DNA of 64,000 nucleotides from Ensifer sp. IC3342 (GTDB lineage: Bacteria; Pseudomonadota; Alphaproteobacteria; Rhizobiales; Rhizobiaceae): positions 1-64,000 of the forward strand of contig NZ_JADYVE010000019.1 in NCBI RefSeq assembly GCF_020193655.1. Direction: 5' to 3'. A model generated the notes under the pieces. That model did not search any database, was not told where the DNA came from, and worked only from the letters and a program-made list of their open reading frames with translations. The position numbers were made by a program, and so were the translations under genes. Shown piece by piece: positions 53,598-62,020 of this stretch (positions are counted from its first letter, which is position 1; the number at the start of each line of letters is the position of its first letter).

Positions 53598-53684
53598 ATG
53601 CGGGACGCTTTCGTTCTCAGTTTCATCGTGCTGATTGTTATTCTCATAGCGCTTGAATTCGTTATGCTCGCTCTGTCGGGCTAG
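53598..53684 (+). CDS. Possible 28-residue membrane peptide
   Basis: The frame encodes MRDAFVLSFIVLIVILIALE and ends FVMLALSG, a single hydrophobic helix. The ATG follows GAAGGTTGCCC, a usable ribosome site. It is the only frame after the RpoE2-type promoter at 53454 that looks like a gene. Short membrane peptides are common in stress regulons, but the evidence stays modest. Confidence 0.4.
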   Translation: MRDAFVLSFIVLIVILIALEFVMLALSG

Positions 53685-54119
53685 GTCTTGGCACAATCAT
53701 CGGCCTGCTGTTGTCAAGCTGTTCAGCAGCCAGCATGACCTCAGCTCCTCCCCGATTGTGTGAATCGGTCCCGCCAGTGGGACTTAGGTCCTACATCCAC
53801 AGGCTCTTCGAGAGCCGAGGGTCCGATGCGCCGCCTCGACGGCACGGAAGGCGAAACCCGGCCTGATTGAAGCCAGCCTCGACGGCAAAGTCGCAATCAC
53901 CCCAGTTTCCTACCAGGAGATCGTCGACATCGCTCGCCAAGTCGGCCCCGATCAGAAGCTTTGGGCTGATCTTTCGGCATGGGTAGATCGAAAGATAACA
54001 AGAGCCTTATCGCGGTCGTCTGCCGGGAGCTGGATCCATTTCGGCAGTTTGCCCCGATAGACTCCGCAGCTGGCCGCCCCTACTATCCTCAAAGGGACGC
54101 CCGATAGCGCCGGGTCAAC
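53685..54119. other. Gap with the third motif copy and a coding remnant
   Basis: No complete gene is seen. A plus-strand frame at about 53844-53999 reads protein-like (GLIEASLDGKVAITPVSYQE, then IVDIARQVGPDQKL) without a start or normal end and is probably a remnant of unknown origin. Confidence 0.35.
53780..53791. repeat. GGACTTAGGTCC motif, copy 3
   Basis: Identical to the copy at 51453-51464 and in the same orientation. Confidence 0.5.
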
Positions 54120-56024
54120 ATGGCCGAAGAACGTGTTCAACGCCGTCTCGCTGCCGTACTGGCCGCCGATGTGGTCGGTTACAGCCGGATGATGGAACTA
54201 GATGAATCTGGGACGCTTGAGCGGCTCCAGAGCAGTCGGCAGATGTATGTGCTCCCTCAGGTCGAGAAACACGGCGGCCGAGTAGTGAAGCTGATGGGGG
54301 ATGGCGCGCTCGTGGAGTTCACGAGCGTGGTCGCAGCCGTCAGCTGTGCTTTGGAAATTCAGCAGATCGTCGCAGAAAACGACCTTAATTTACCGGAAGA
54401 GCAGAGAATCCGCTATCGCATCGGCGTCAACCTCGGCGATCTGATAGTCGAAGGCGATGACCTCTACGGAGAGGGTGTCAACATGGCAGCGCGATTGCAG
54501 ATGCTGGCCAGTCCAGGAAGCGTCGCGATATCTCAGACCGTCCACGACCATGTTGCAGGAAGGCTCGCGGTGGCGTTCGAGGATCTTGGCGAGCACGTCG
54601 TCAAGGCCCAGGAACGCGCCATTCGGGTCTTTGGCGTCAGCCTTGGTGAGGCGAGCCGAGCGCCAAAATCCAGGAGATTAAACGTCGCGGACGTCGAGGC
54701 CGATACGCGGCCCACGGTTTGCGTTCTACCTTTCGTGAACATGAGCGGTGACCCGGAGCAGGAATATTTCAGCGACGGTATAACCGAAGACATCATCATC
54801 GATCTGTCGAAGGTCTCGGCGCTTTCGGTCACGGCTCGCAACACCGCCTTCACCTTCAAAGGCAGGGCCGTAGACGTGGTCCAAGTAGCCCGGCAGTTGA
54901 GGGTCAGCCATGTTGTCGAAGGCAGCGTGCGCAAAGCCGCCGGCCGGGTGCGTGTCGCGGCGCAGTTGATAGACGGCGCGAGGGGCAACCATGTTTGGGC
55001 CGAGCGATACGACCGCGACCTGAACGACATCTTCGCGCTGCAGGATGAAATCTCAACGGCGATTGTCGACGCATTGAAAGTCAAGCTCTTGCCGACTGAG
55101 CGCCAAGCGATCGAGAACCGCTCGACCCATAACCCTGAGGCCTACCGACTCTACCTGTTAAGCCGGCACTACCTGCAGCATGGCATACGGCACGTGGAGA
55201 TCGCTCTTCGGATCTGTCAGCGAGCGGTGGAGCTTGATCCCAACTATGCTCGCGCTTGGGCAATGATCGCCCATTGCCAGGCCGAGCTTCACTTTGGCGG
55301 AAGGTTGGAGGAACGGGGCCTGTCGGCCGCCGAGAGGGCACTCTCGCTGGATCCGGCCTCGTCTGAGGCACACGCAGCCAAAGGACGGATTCTCGCCGAG
55401 CTCGGGTGCTTCGATGAGGCTCTTGCCTTGCATCGGGAATCGTTGCGCCTGGACCCGAACTCTTATGACGGCCACTACGGTTTTGGCCGAACCTGCTTGC
55501 GCCTTGGCCGCCATGAAGAGGCAATCGAACATTTCGAGCGAGCAGCTGAGCTTCTTGAGACGGACTACATCTCTCCAGGTTTTATCGCCCAAAGCTACGC
55601 AGCACTTGGCGAACTGGAGGAGAGCATCTCCGCCGCACGACGCGCGCTGGAACGTGCTGAAAGGGAAATCGCTCTGCGGCCCGATAACGCGCATGCGGTG
55701 GTCTCTGGTGCCCACGCATTGGCTTACCTCGGAGAGTTCGATCGCGCCAAGGAATGGATCTCGCGTGCGCTCATCGTCACGGACCCCGATGACATCCTGG
55801 ATCGCTACAATCTGGCTTGCGCCTCCGTCAAAATAGGCGCGACCGACGAGGCTCTCACCCTCTTGGAATCTTGCGTTTCCGACATGCCCCCTGAAGTCGT
55901 CGATTGGATGAAGAGCGACAGTGACCTCGCGCCGTTGCATCGTGATCCGCGGTTCCAAGCGCTAGTCGAAATTGAAGCGAAGCCTGAGGACGCCATGGCC
56001 AATCAAGCCATCAAAGATGCCTGA
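54120..56024 (+). CDS. Class III adenylate/guanylate cyclase with TolB-like and TPR domains
   Basis: A 634-residue protein. Residues 5-175 are a class III cyclase with metal ligands Asp17 (LAADVVGYS) and Asp61 (LMGDGALVEF) plus Asn121 and Arg125 (GEGVNMAARL). Residues 195-320 resemble the TolB N-terminal-like module (PFVNMSGDPEQEYFSDGITE, then HVWAERYDRDL). At least five TPR repeats follow (about 340-610). Rhizobia carry dozens of such proteins, thought to make cAMP in response to host or environmental cues. The cyclase part resembles that at 1714, but the tails differ. The ATG directly precedes the conserved domain. Confidence 0.88.
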   Translation: MAEERVQRRLAAVLAADVVGYSRMMELDESGTLERLQSSRQMYVLPQVEKHGGRVVKLMGDGALVEFTSVVAAVSCALEIQQIVAENDLNLPEEQRIRYRIGVNLGDLIVEGDDLYGEGVNMAARLQMLASPGSVAISQTVHDHVAGRLAVAFEDLGEHVVKAQERAIRVFGVSLGEASRAPKSRRLNVADVEADTRPTVCVLPFVNMSGDPEQEYFSDGITEDIIIDLSKVSALSVTARNTAFTFKGRAVDVVQVARQLRVSHVVEGSVRKAAGRVRVAAQLIDGARGNHVWAERYDRDLNDIFALQDEISTAIVDALKVKLLPTERQAIENRSTHNPEAYRLYLLSRHYLQHGIRHVEIALRICQRAVELDPNYARAWAMIAHCQAELHFGGRLEERGLSAAERALSLDPASSEAHAAKGRILAELGCFDEALALHRESLRLDPNSYDGHYGFGRTCLRLGRHEEAIEHFERAAELLETDYISPGFIAQSYAALGELEESISAARRALERAEREIALRPDNAHAVVSGAHALAYLGEFDRAKEWISRALIVTDPDDILDRYNLACASVKIGATDEALTLLESCVSDMPPEVVDWMKSDSDLAPLHRDPRFQALVEIEAKPEDAMANQAIKDA

Positions 56025-56174
56025 CAGCTCGCTTCGGGGGCACCGGGAATTAGGCCCGTCGATTTATCTGCTCTTGGCGCGTGTCCGTCTTCGCGAGCAA
56101 CTTGCGCTTGCTGTGTGAAAGCCATTGGTATCTTCAACGAAACCAAGACCGGACGGCTGTCGTGAGCGCCCTGG

Positions 56175-56375
56175 TCAATCCTCGGCGACGGTATGGAACC
56201 CTTCCGGCAGGGAGGGGGACATGTCGGGGAAGGGCTCCGGCAAGGCTTCCTCGCGGGATCGCGGGATCATCGCATGCGCAGCCAGAACCGAACGGATCGC
56301 CACCGGGCGATAGTGCTTGGCGAGATCCGGTACCTCTTCCATCTGGGCCTTTGACTTGTCGGCGTCGCCGGACAT
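56175..56375 (-). CDS. Small 66-residue protein, unknown
   Basis: An excellent ribosome site (GGAGGAAAGGCA) precedes the ATG at 56375. The product is soluble, with a helical middle (DLAKHYRPVAIRSVLAAHAM) and a proline-rich end (EPFPDMSPSLPEGFH). No known domain is recognised. It lies alone in a non-coding kilobase. Confidence 0.5.
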   Translation of the reverse strand: MSGDADKSKAQMEEVPDLAKHYRPVAIRSVLAAHAMIPRSREEALPEPFPDMSPSLPEGFHTVAED

Positions 56376-57052
56376 TGCCTTTCCTCCATCGGGCGCAAGG
56401 CTAACGGAATCCGGCCGCCAATGCCACCGTAAAGCTGCGCCGGTCAGCGCTCAGGCGGATCGAACTAAATTAGAAAAACCTCACGGCAACGTCGAGGTAG
56501 ACGAGTCGGCGGATGCATCGATGCATCCGAGGCGACCGAGATTGCAAATGTCTTTCTTGCCGAACGTCGAGCGATCCGCGAGCCATAACGTCGACCACCA
56601 CTCCCGCGTCGATTTGCGAATGATGTGGTCATTCAGGTTGGCCGATCTGCTAACACGATCCGAGGTCAAGAACCGCCGCCTAGGAAAACTTCACCGCTTC
56701 GGATGCAGCCTCGCATCAACGGGGCAGAACAACGGCGCACTTCTGCGATCACACCCGAGCCCGAAACCGCACTAAGACGATCGCCCAGCGACCACCAATT
56801 GCGCACGAACCGATACCGCCTGGGGTCTGTCAAGTGAAAAAACGTTAGATATTACACCAGCGCATGCAACTCAAATGTAACGAACGTAACACTCGCAAAG
56901 CAATCTACCTGCTACGATGTCACAATCGGTGAGATAATAGCGTACTAAATATTGGTTCCGGTAAATCTCAGATAACTCGCCCTTATTCCAGGTCAATTGT
57001 AGACGCTTTGCCATTTGCCGATAAAGCAAACCTGCAAGGGAGGATCGCTGCC
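56376..57052. other. Gap upstream of the membrane-protein operon
   Basis: No gene is recognised. From about 56830 to 56970 the sequence is AT-rich (TAACGAACGTAACACT and similar), which marks the likely promoter region of the operon beginning at 57053. TAACGAACGTAACA holds a repeated AACG/CGTAAC pattern that could be an operator half-site. Confidence 0.4.
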
Positions 57053-57148
57053 ATGACGAAGGTATTGCTCGTACTCATTGCTCTCACGTCAATCTTGCCT
57101 GCGACTGCTATCGCGCAGTGCAATCCGGCGGTACAGCAGTGCCGTTGA
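57053..57148 (+). CDS. 31-residue secreted micropeptide
   Basis: The frame encodes a signal peptide and almost nothing else: MTKVLLVLIALTSILPATAI, then a likely cleavage after AIA and the mature remnant QCNPAVQQCR with two cysteines. A strong GGGAGGATCGCTGCC precedes the ATG. It lies 29 bases before the membrane-protein gene, so it is co-transcribed. It could be a leader peptide that tunes translation or a genuine secreted peptide. Confidence 0.5.
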   Translation: MTKVLLVLIALTSILPATAIAQCNPAVQQCR

Positions 57149-57177
57149 GGCACCGCCCAAAACAGTGAACCATCACC

Positions 57178-59115
57178 ATGCCGAACCTTGTCGCGCTGCT
57201 TTTCGGAGCGGCGATCGTTCTGTTTTATTCGTACAACCGCTTCAACCGCGTCACTTACGAGGGCGGGCGGCAGATGGAGCGGCTTGTCAATCTGCTGTCG
57301 CCCGACAAGCTTCGGGCGCGGCGCATCGTCCTGCATGCCTACGCATTCTACGCCCTCATACTCCTGCTCATTTACTTCTTCCTCTGCGCTTATGCCGAAC
57401 TGCTGCCGCTGCTCGGCGGCCCGGACCTCGCAGTCGGCGCGAGCAAGCTTCCTGTGCCCTCGGCCGATGCCCCGACGGCCGTCATCGCTGGCTTCGCTCC
57501 CAGCAATGACGCCGCCGCCATCCCGTGGACGCTGTCGAGCGTTGTGGACCCAACCGCCGTACGCGACTTTGATATCGGGATCAACGCGTCCGTGTCGCTT
57601 GCCATAGCACTGATCATGGTCGGTCTGGCCCCCACCTTCCCGCTCCTTGGCAACTTCGAAGACTGGATGCGGGGAGCGGCACATCGCCTGGCGGGAATTC
57701 CGACGCACGTGATCGGCGCCAGTGAGGATTTGCGTCGAAAGGACCTGGGATTCTCGGCTGCGGCCGACGCCGCGACCTCTGAGAAGAACCGCTTTCTCAT
57801 TCCGCGCAGCAGCTGGGATCGCATGGCTCACTATCAAGCGGCCGCGAAGGACCAAGTGAGCGAACCCGAGGACTTCCGGCTCGATCTGGAGCTGATCTTC
57901 GCCGTCTCGGCCTGGATTCTCGACCGCAAGCTAAAACTCGCCAATGCCTCTGTGCGCGAACGCTTCCAGCAGCTCGAGGATGCGTTGCATAAGCGCCGGG
58001 ATCAGTTGATCGTGGAACTGGACGACAGATCGGACTACGGGTCGGGCGGCGCGAAGTACGCTGCCGGCGGCGGCACCGGCGATGCAAACCTCGGCGAGCG
58101 CAAGCGTGCAACGTGGGAGCGGATTGCCTCGGATGCTGACGACCTTGCCGACGACCTTTGCATATTGCTCGCGCTCTATGTCGAGCACGAGATCATTGTC
58201 CCCTCCTCGATGGCTTCCGACGAAGACACCGCGCACCAGCAGTTCGCTGCGAGGAAAAAGCTCGAGGGATTCCTTGGCGGACTGCTGCACCCCCACTCGG
58301 CGGCGGGTTACCGGCGATCCTATGCGATGACCACCTCGCTCTGGGCTCTTGGCGTGGTGCTCTTCGTCAGCCTATTGTGGAGCCTGCTGCCCGGCCGGTT
58401 TGAAAACGAACTCGTGTGGGACATACCACCCAACGCCTATTCGCGGATGCTGAGCTGTATCTTCTATGCATTCAACAACTATTGCATCCCGATGATCGTG
58501 ACGCTCGCGCTTCGTGACGCAGGCATGCAGTCGCGCCGCTGGCGCAACATGCGGCTGGCGCACTGGACCTTGTGGTTGCCGCAGGCCGTGCTTGTCGTAT
58601 TCGCTTCCTGGGCTGTCGCTGCCGTATTCGTCATGGGATTGCAGCTCTGGAAGACCGGCTTCGACACCGGCTGGGCTGCCAACGGCCAAAACATCTGGGT
58701 AATCCTGCGGTCCTCGTTCGAATACAATGCCCCAACGGCCGTTCGCGGCGCCGTTCTTGCCCTGCTCGTGGCGTTCCTCCTCGATGCTTGGTTGGCACGG
58801 GCGCTCTCACTTTCCCTGCGGCCGGCCTATCTCTCGAGCCTCGCCTGGGCGTTAGGCTCCGCCGTCATCATGGCACTCTGCGGGGGGCTGACCCGATATC
58901 TCACCTCCTGGTCTACGAAATCCGCAACGACGCAGAGCCTCAACGCGATCGACCGAGGCCTGATCGTCTACTCGGCACTCTTTTCGGCGCTCATAGGATT
59001 TTTCGTCGTGTTCTGCGTCACCGCAGTCCTTCTCAACCAGCGCAGCAGCAGTGAGCGTCTCCGTACGGCACAGGCGTCCGGCCAGGCAGCGCCAAAGCCC
59101 GCGCCCGCGGAGTAG
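57178..59115 (+). CDS. Polytopic membrane protein of unknown family
   Basis: A 645-residue inner-membrane protein. Three N-terminal membrane segments (VALLFGAAIVLFYSY; AFYALILLLIYFFLCAY; ASVSLAIALIMVGL) are followed by a cytoplasmic region of about 200 charged residues (about 180-375). About six more segments follow in the C-terminal half (SLWALGVVLFVSLLW, VLVVFASWAVAAVFVMG, LIVYSALFSALIGFF and others). No known transporter or enzyme motif is visible. It sits between a secreted micropeptide and a solute-binding-like protein, with gaps of 29 and 3 bases, so the three probably act together at the inner membrane. Confidence 0.65.
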   Translation: MPNLVALLFGAAIVLFYSYNRFNRVTYEGGRQMERLVNLLSPDKLRARRIVLHAYAFYALILLLIYFFLCAYAELLPLLGGPDLAVGASKLPVPSADAPTAVIAGFAPSNDAAAIPWTLSSVVDPTAVRDFDIGINASVSLAIALIMVGLAPTFPLLGNFEDWMRGAAHRLAGIPTHVIGASEDLRRKDLGFSAAADAATSEKNRFLIPRSSWDRMAHYQAAAKDQVSEPEDFRLDLELIFAVSAWILDRKLKLANASVRERFQQLEDALHKRRDQLIVELDDRSDYGSGGAKYAAGGGTGDANLGERKRATWERIASDADDLADDLCILLALYVEHEIIVPSSMASDEDTAHQQFAARKKLEGFLGGLLHPHSAAGYRRSYAMTTSLWALGVVLFVSLLWSLLPGRFENELVWDIPPNAYSRMLSCIFYAFNNYCIPMIVTLALRDAGMQSRRWRNMRLAHWTLWLPQAVLVVFASWAVAAVFVMGLQLWKTGFDTGWAANGQNIWVILRSSFEYNAPTAVRGAVLALLVAFLLDAWLARALSLSLRPAYLSSLAWALGSAVIMALCGGLTRYLTSWSTKSATTQSLNAIDRGLIVYSALFSALIGFFVVFCVTAVLLNQRSSSERLRTAQASGQAAPKPAPAE

Positions 59116-59118
59116 CCG

Positions 59119-60288
59119 ATGCGCCCGCTGTTTACAAAACTCGTCCTCGCCGCGCTGATCCCCGCGCACGCGCTTACCGACGCGGCCCGCGCCGACACCA
59201 TCGGCGGCGAAGAGATCACCGTAGGCGTACGCAGCGATGCACGGCCCTTCATCTGGCAGGATCGAAACACCAACGGATACAACGGCTTCTTCTGGGATAT
59301 CTGCACGGAGGCAGTCCAACGCGCCGGCTATCGCTTCAAGGCGGTGAATGTCGAGACAGGAAAGCGGGCCAAGTTCCTAAGCACGGGCGCTGGGGACTTC
59401 GACCTTCTTTGCGATCCCACGACGATCACCCTCAAGCGGATGCAGAACTTCGCTTATGACGGTGGCGCGCCCCACCTCGAATTCTCACCGATCATCTTCG
59501 TCGCGAACGGCTCCTACGTCCAGCAGCAACGCCGCGCTATTGCGCCAAAGGCAGCGGGCAATATTCCAGAAGGTGCCCCCGGTAAGCCGACCTGCAACGA
59601 AGTTGTCTCCTGGCTGGACAGGGTTGAAGGCGACAAACCAGAGGCGTGGAAATGGTGGCCGGCGCCAAGACTTCGAGCCGCCGACCTCAAGAAAGCTCCG
59701 CCCCACGCCGCGGAGGGCTTTTTTGGTTGGTTTAATTTCGACTTCACGCTCCGCCGTCAGCCGCAGGGCGGCGACGAGAAGATGAAGACCTTCGAGGTCT
59801 GGGGATATGTCGAAGGATCGACCTCCGAAGAGACGGTCAAACTTCAAGCCACGGCCCAGTCAAGAAACGGTTTGATGGTATGTCCGCGGGCGATGAGCTC
59901 GCACGAAGACGCGGCCAGAGCATTCTGCTCTGGAAGCTTGGCCCGCTACTACGGGGACGTCGATATGATCAGGGCCGCTCTTGCTGGCTATAGCGAAGAT
60001 ACGGGCACCCGCTGCGCCGCCGACTTTACGCCCGCGGCCGCGGGCAGTTACGAGCCTTACGCCTTTGTGGTTTCGACGAGGCATTTCTCAGACTTTCCGG
60101 AACGCCTGACGCTCGCGCTCTACGGCATGTTCGAGGACGGTACCGTCGAGCGGCTGTTCACCGGCCATTTTCCCGAGACACAGAAGTCTCATTTTCTTGG
60201 CACGCTGTTCCGGATCAACAGCATCCCTGCGGGAAGCGACGTGTCAGAGACGAAAGACAGGTCCGGTGTTGTCGTCGATGCGCGTTGA
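59119..60288 (+). CDS. Periplasmic solute-binding-like protein (SBP_bac_3 type) with an insertion
   Basis: A 389-residue exported protein. A signal peptide (about 1-25, LVLAALIPAHALTDAARA) is followed by an amino-acid-binding-type domain: EEITVGVRSDARPFIWQD, YNGFFWDICTEAVQRAGYRF and DFDLLCDPTTITLKR. An insertion of about 130 residues (about 145-270, rich in Pro, Lys and Trp) splits the fold. The second lobe returns with CSGSLARYYGDVDMIRAAL and EPYAFVVSTRHFSDF. No ABC permease is nearby, so it is more likely a sensor or partner of the upstream membrane protein than an uptake component. Confidence 0.7.
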   Translation: MRPLFTKLVLAALIPAHALTDAARADTIGGEEITVGVRSDARPFIWQDRNTNGYNGFFWDICTEAVQRAGYRFKAVNVETGKRAKFLSTGAGDFDLLCDPTTITLKRMQNFAYDGGAPHLEFSPIIFVANGSYVQQQRRAIAPKAAGNIPEGAPGKPTCNEVVSWLDRVEGDKPEAWKWWPAPRLRAADLKKAPPHAAEGFFGWFNFDFTLRRQPQGGDEKMKTFEVWGYVEGSTSEETVKLQATAQSRNGLMVCPRAMSSHEDAARAFCSGSLARYYGDVDMIRAALAGYSEDTGTRCAADFTPAAAGSYEPYAFVVSTRHFSDFPERLTLALYGMFEDGTVERLFTGHFPETQKSHFLGTLFRINSIPAGSDVSETKDRSGVVVDAR

Positions 60289-60682
60289 GCGATAATTTAG
60301 CCCAGGCTGATAGGGTTCCCTCCGCCGTCACCGCGATTTCGCCTGGCAACAAATTCTCCTCCCTCGTTCGCTTCACAAGTGGCGCATGAGTGTCGTCCAG
60401 CCATCAGTCAGTCGGTCGTTGGCAGGTCAGGCTCTTGCGGGCGGAGCCAAGCGGATCGGACCAGCAACGGCTTACGAGCGACGTATACCCTTCTACGGAC
60501 ACTTCATGCTGCAAGGCGGTTTCTGCGGTTGTGCCGGCCTCTCGCGGAGTGCCTCCTCCACATTCGCATCCGCATCTTCATCCGAGCAATGGGCTGCCGC
60601 TCGTCAGTGTTGCGTCGACGTCGCGCTCAGGCCCATCGTCCACGCCGGCTTCCGGCAGCGCAACCCGCAGCCTGATCAAAAC
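60289..60682. other. Gap between convergent operons
   Basis: No recognised gene. It ends in the strong hairpin at 60683. Confidence 0.4.
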
Positions 60683-60721
60683 AAATGCAAGGCAAGACCT
60701 TCCGGCCTTGCCCTGCATTTT
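60683..60721. terminator. Bidirectional hairpin terminator
   Basis: AAATGCAAGGCAAG and CTTGCCCTGCATTT form a stem of about 14 pairs with one mismatch around a short loop. It is flanked by AAAACAAA on the left and TTTT on the right, so it can terminate both the plus-strand operon ending at 60288 and the minus-strand gene ending at 60759. Confidence 0.75.
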
Positions 60722-60758
60722 GGCTTCCAGCCTCATGAACTGGACAGAGGGGATGAAC

Positions 60759-61940
60759 TCAAATGGCCCTCAGCCCGGTTGGCTGCGCAGTCGCCACTGA
60801 GCTCGGCATGATCGGGCGCCGTCTTGGAGCCGGAGCGGTGAAAAGCGGGCCGAGGTTTCTTGGCTTGTAGACCTGCTGCGCGCGCGCCGCCGGATCGTCA
60901 TCCGGAGAAAAGAATACCGTCCGCCCATAGCGCTCGATGACGCTTTGATGAAGGGATTCGTTGATTGTGCGTTGGGGAACACCGTATTCATCCCGCGGCC
61001 GGTAGAGCGTCTCGTAGTAATCCACCTTGAACGGCGTCTCGCAGATTTGCCTGAATGTTGGCGTCAACCGGTCCTTGAAAGACCAGCCCGCACGCGAGTC
61101 GTGATGGGGCGCGTTTGCGTCGAGCTCACTCGGGAGCATGCTCCAGTCGATGACCAGCCCGCAGGCCTGCGCCTTTTCGGCCATCCAGACCAGAGGTATG
61201 TCGGCCAACGAACGGTCAACATATCCTCCGCCGACGTCGCCATGGCTACCCGCGAACCAGACCTGCTCTATCTCACATCTCTCCGGTATGTCGCCCGTCC
61301 AAAGCGTCGGCACGAACTCATCTCTCGCCTCGTCGATGGCCATCGCGTGATACGCGTGACGCGTTATCCTCGACGCCGTCGTGTTGTGGAATCCGTATTC
61401 CCTGTGGTTGAAGGCATTGAAAATGTAGCTGGGCACGCCGAGCGCTCCGACCGTGTCCCAAACCCCCATGAACGTGACCTCGACATCGAGGTCCGCGTCC
61501 GTTGAATATCTCTCGACGAAATCTTCCGGCGACCGTTTCTCGAACTTCCTGTAGTAGTGCCAGGCGCTGCGCAGATCCCCAAGCCGCTGACGTTTGAGAA
61601 GTCCGCATGAAGCGATCAGTCCCGCCAGGCTGCGTGCGGAAAAGGCACCGCGCGAGAAACCGAAGAGATAGATCTCGTCGCCTGCAACATAGTTTTGAGC
61701 CAGGAACATGTATCCCGATCGAATGATCTCATCGACGCCGTTGCCGGTTGCGCCGTCCAGGATGCGCTGAATCTGCAGGCCGGACGATCCCACGCCACGC
61801 AGGTAAAGGACTGACTGTGGAATACCGCCTGTCTCCTGGCAGGCGCGAATGGCCCGCGCGATCAGCGCGACATTGGTCTCGGAACGGGCACTATCGGCGT
61901 CGTTCCAGGTTCCATCGAAACAAACAACCAAGCGTTTCAT
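60759..61940 (-). CDS. DUF2235 alpha/beta hydrolase (Tle1-like lipase family)
   Basis: A 393-residue protein of the DUF2235 family. It has the opening RLVVCFDGTWND, the nucleophile elbow FGFSRGAFSAR with Ser96, GVWDTVGALG with a likely acid, and the later SHGDVGGGY with a likely base. Members include type VI secretion phospholipase effectors (Tle1) as well as uncharacterised house proteins. No signal peptide is present. It follows a muramidase-fusion gene by 80 bases on the same strand. So a lipid-cleaving and a wall-cleaving enzyme are encoded together, yet no secretion-system gene is visible in the window. Confidence 0.85.
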   Translation of the reverse strand: MKRLVVCFDGTWNDADSARSETNVALIARAIRACQETGGIPQSVLYLRGVGSSGLQIQRILDGATGNGVDEIIRSGYMFLAQNYVAGDEIYLFGFSRGAFSARSLAGLIASCGLLKRQRLGDLRSAWHYYRKFEKRSPEDFVERYSTDADLDVEVTFMGVWDTVGALGVPSYIFNAFNHREYGFHNTTASRITRHAYHAMAIDEARDEFVPTLWTGDIPERCEIEQVWFAGSHGDVGGGYVDRSLADIPLVWMAEKAQACGLVIDWSMLPSELDANAPHHDSRAGWSFKDRLTPTFRQICETPFKVDYYETLYRPRDEYGVPQRTINESLHQSVIERYGRTVFFSPDDDPAARAQQVYKPRNLGPLFTAPAPRRRPIMPSSVATAQPTGLRAI

Positions 61941-62020
61941 CTCTTTTTTCCTTGTGGCTTTGATGCGCGTTTCCCTGTTGCATCAGCGCCGGCAGCCGCC
62001 GTTCTCATGCGGCCGGGGCC

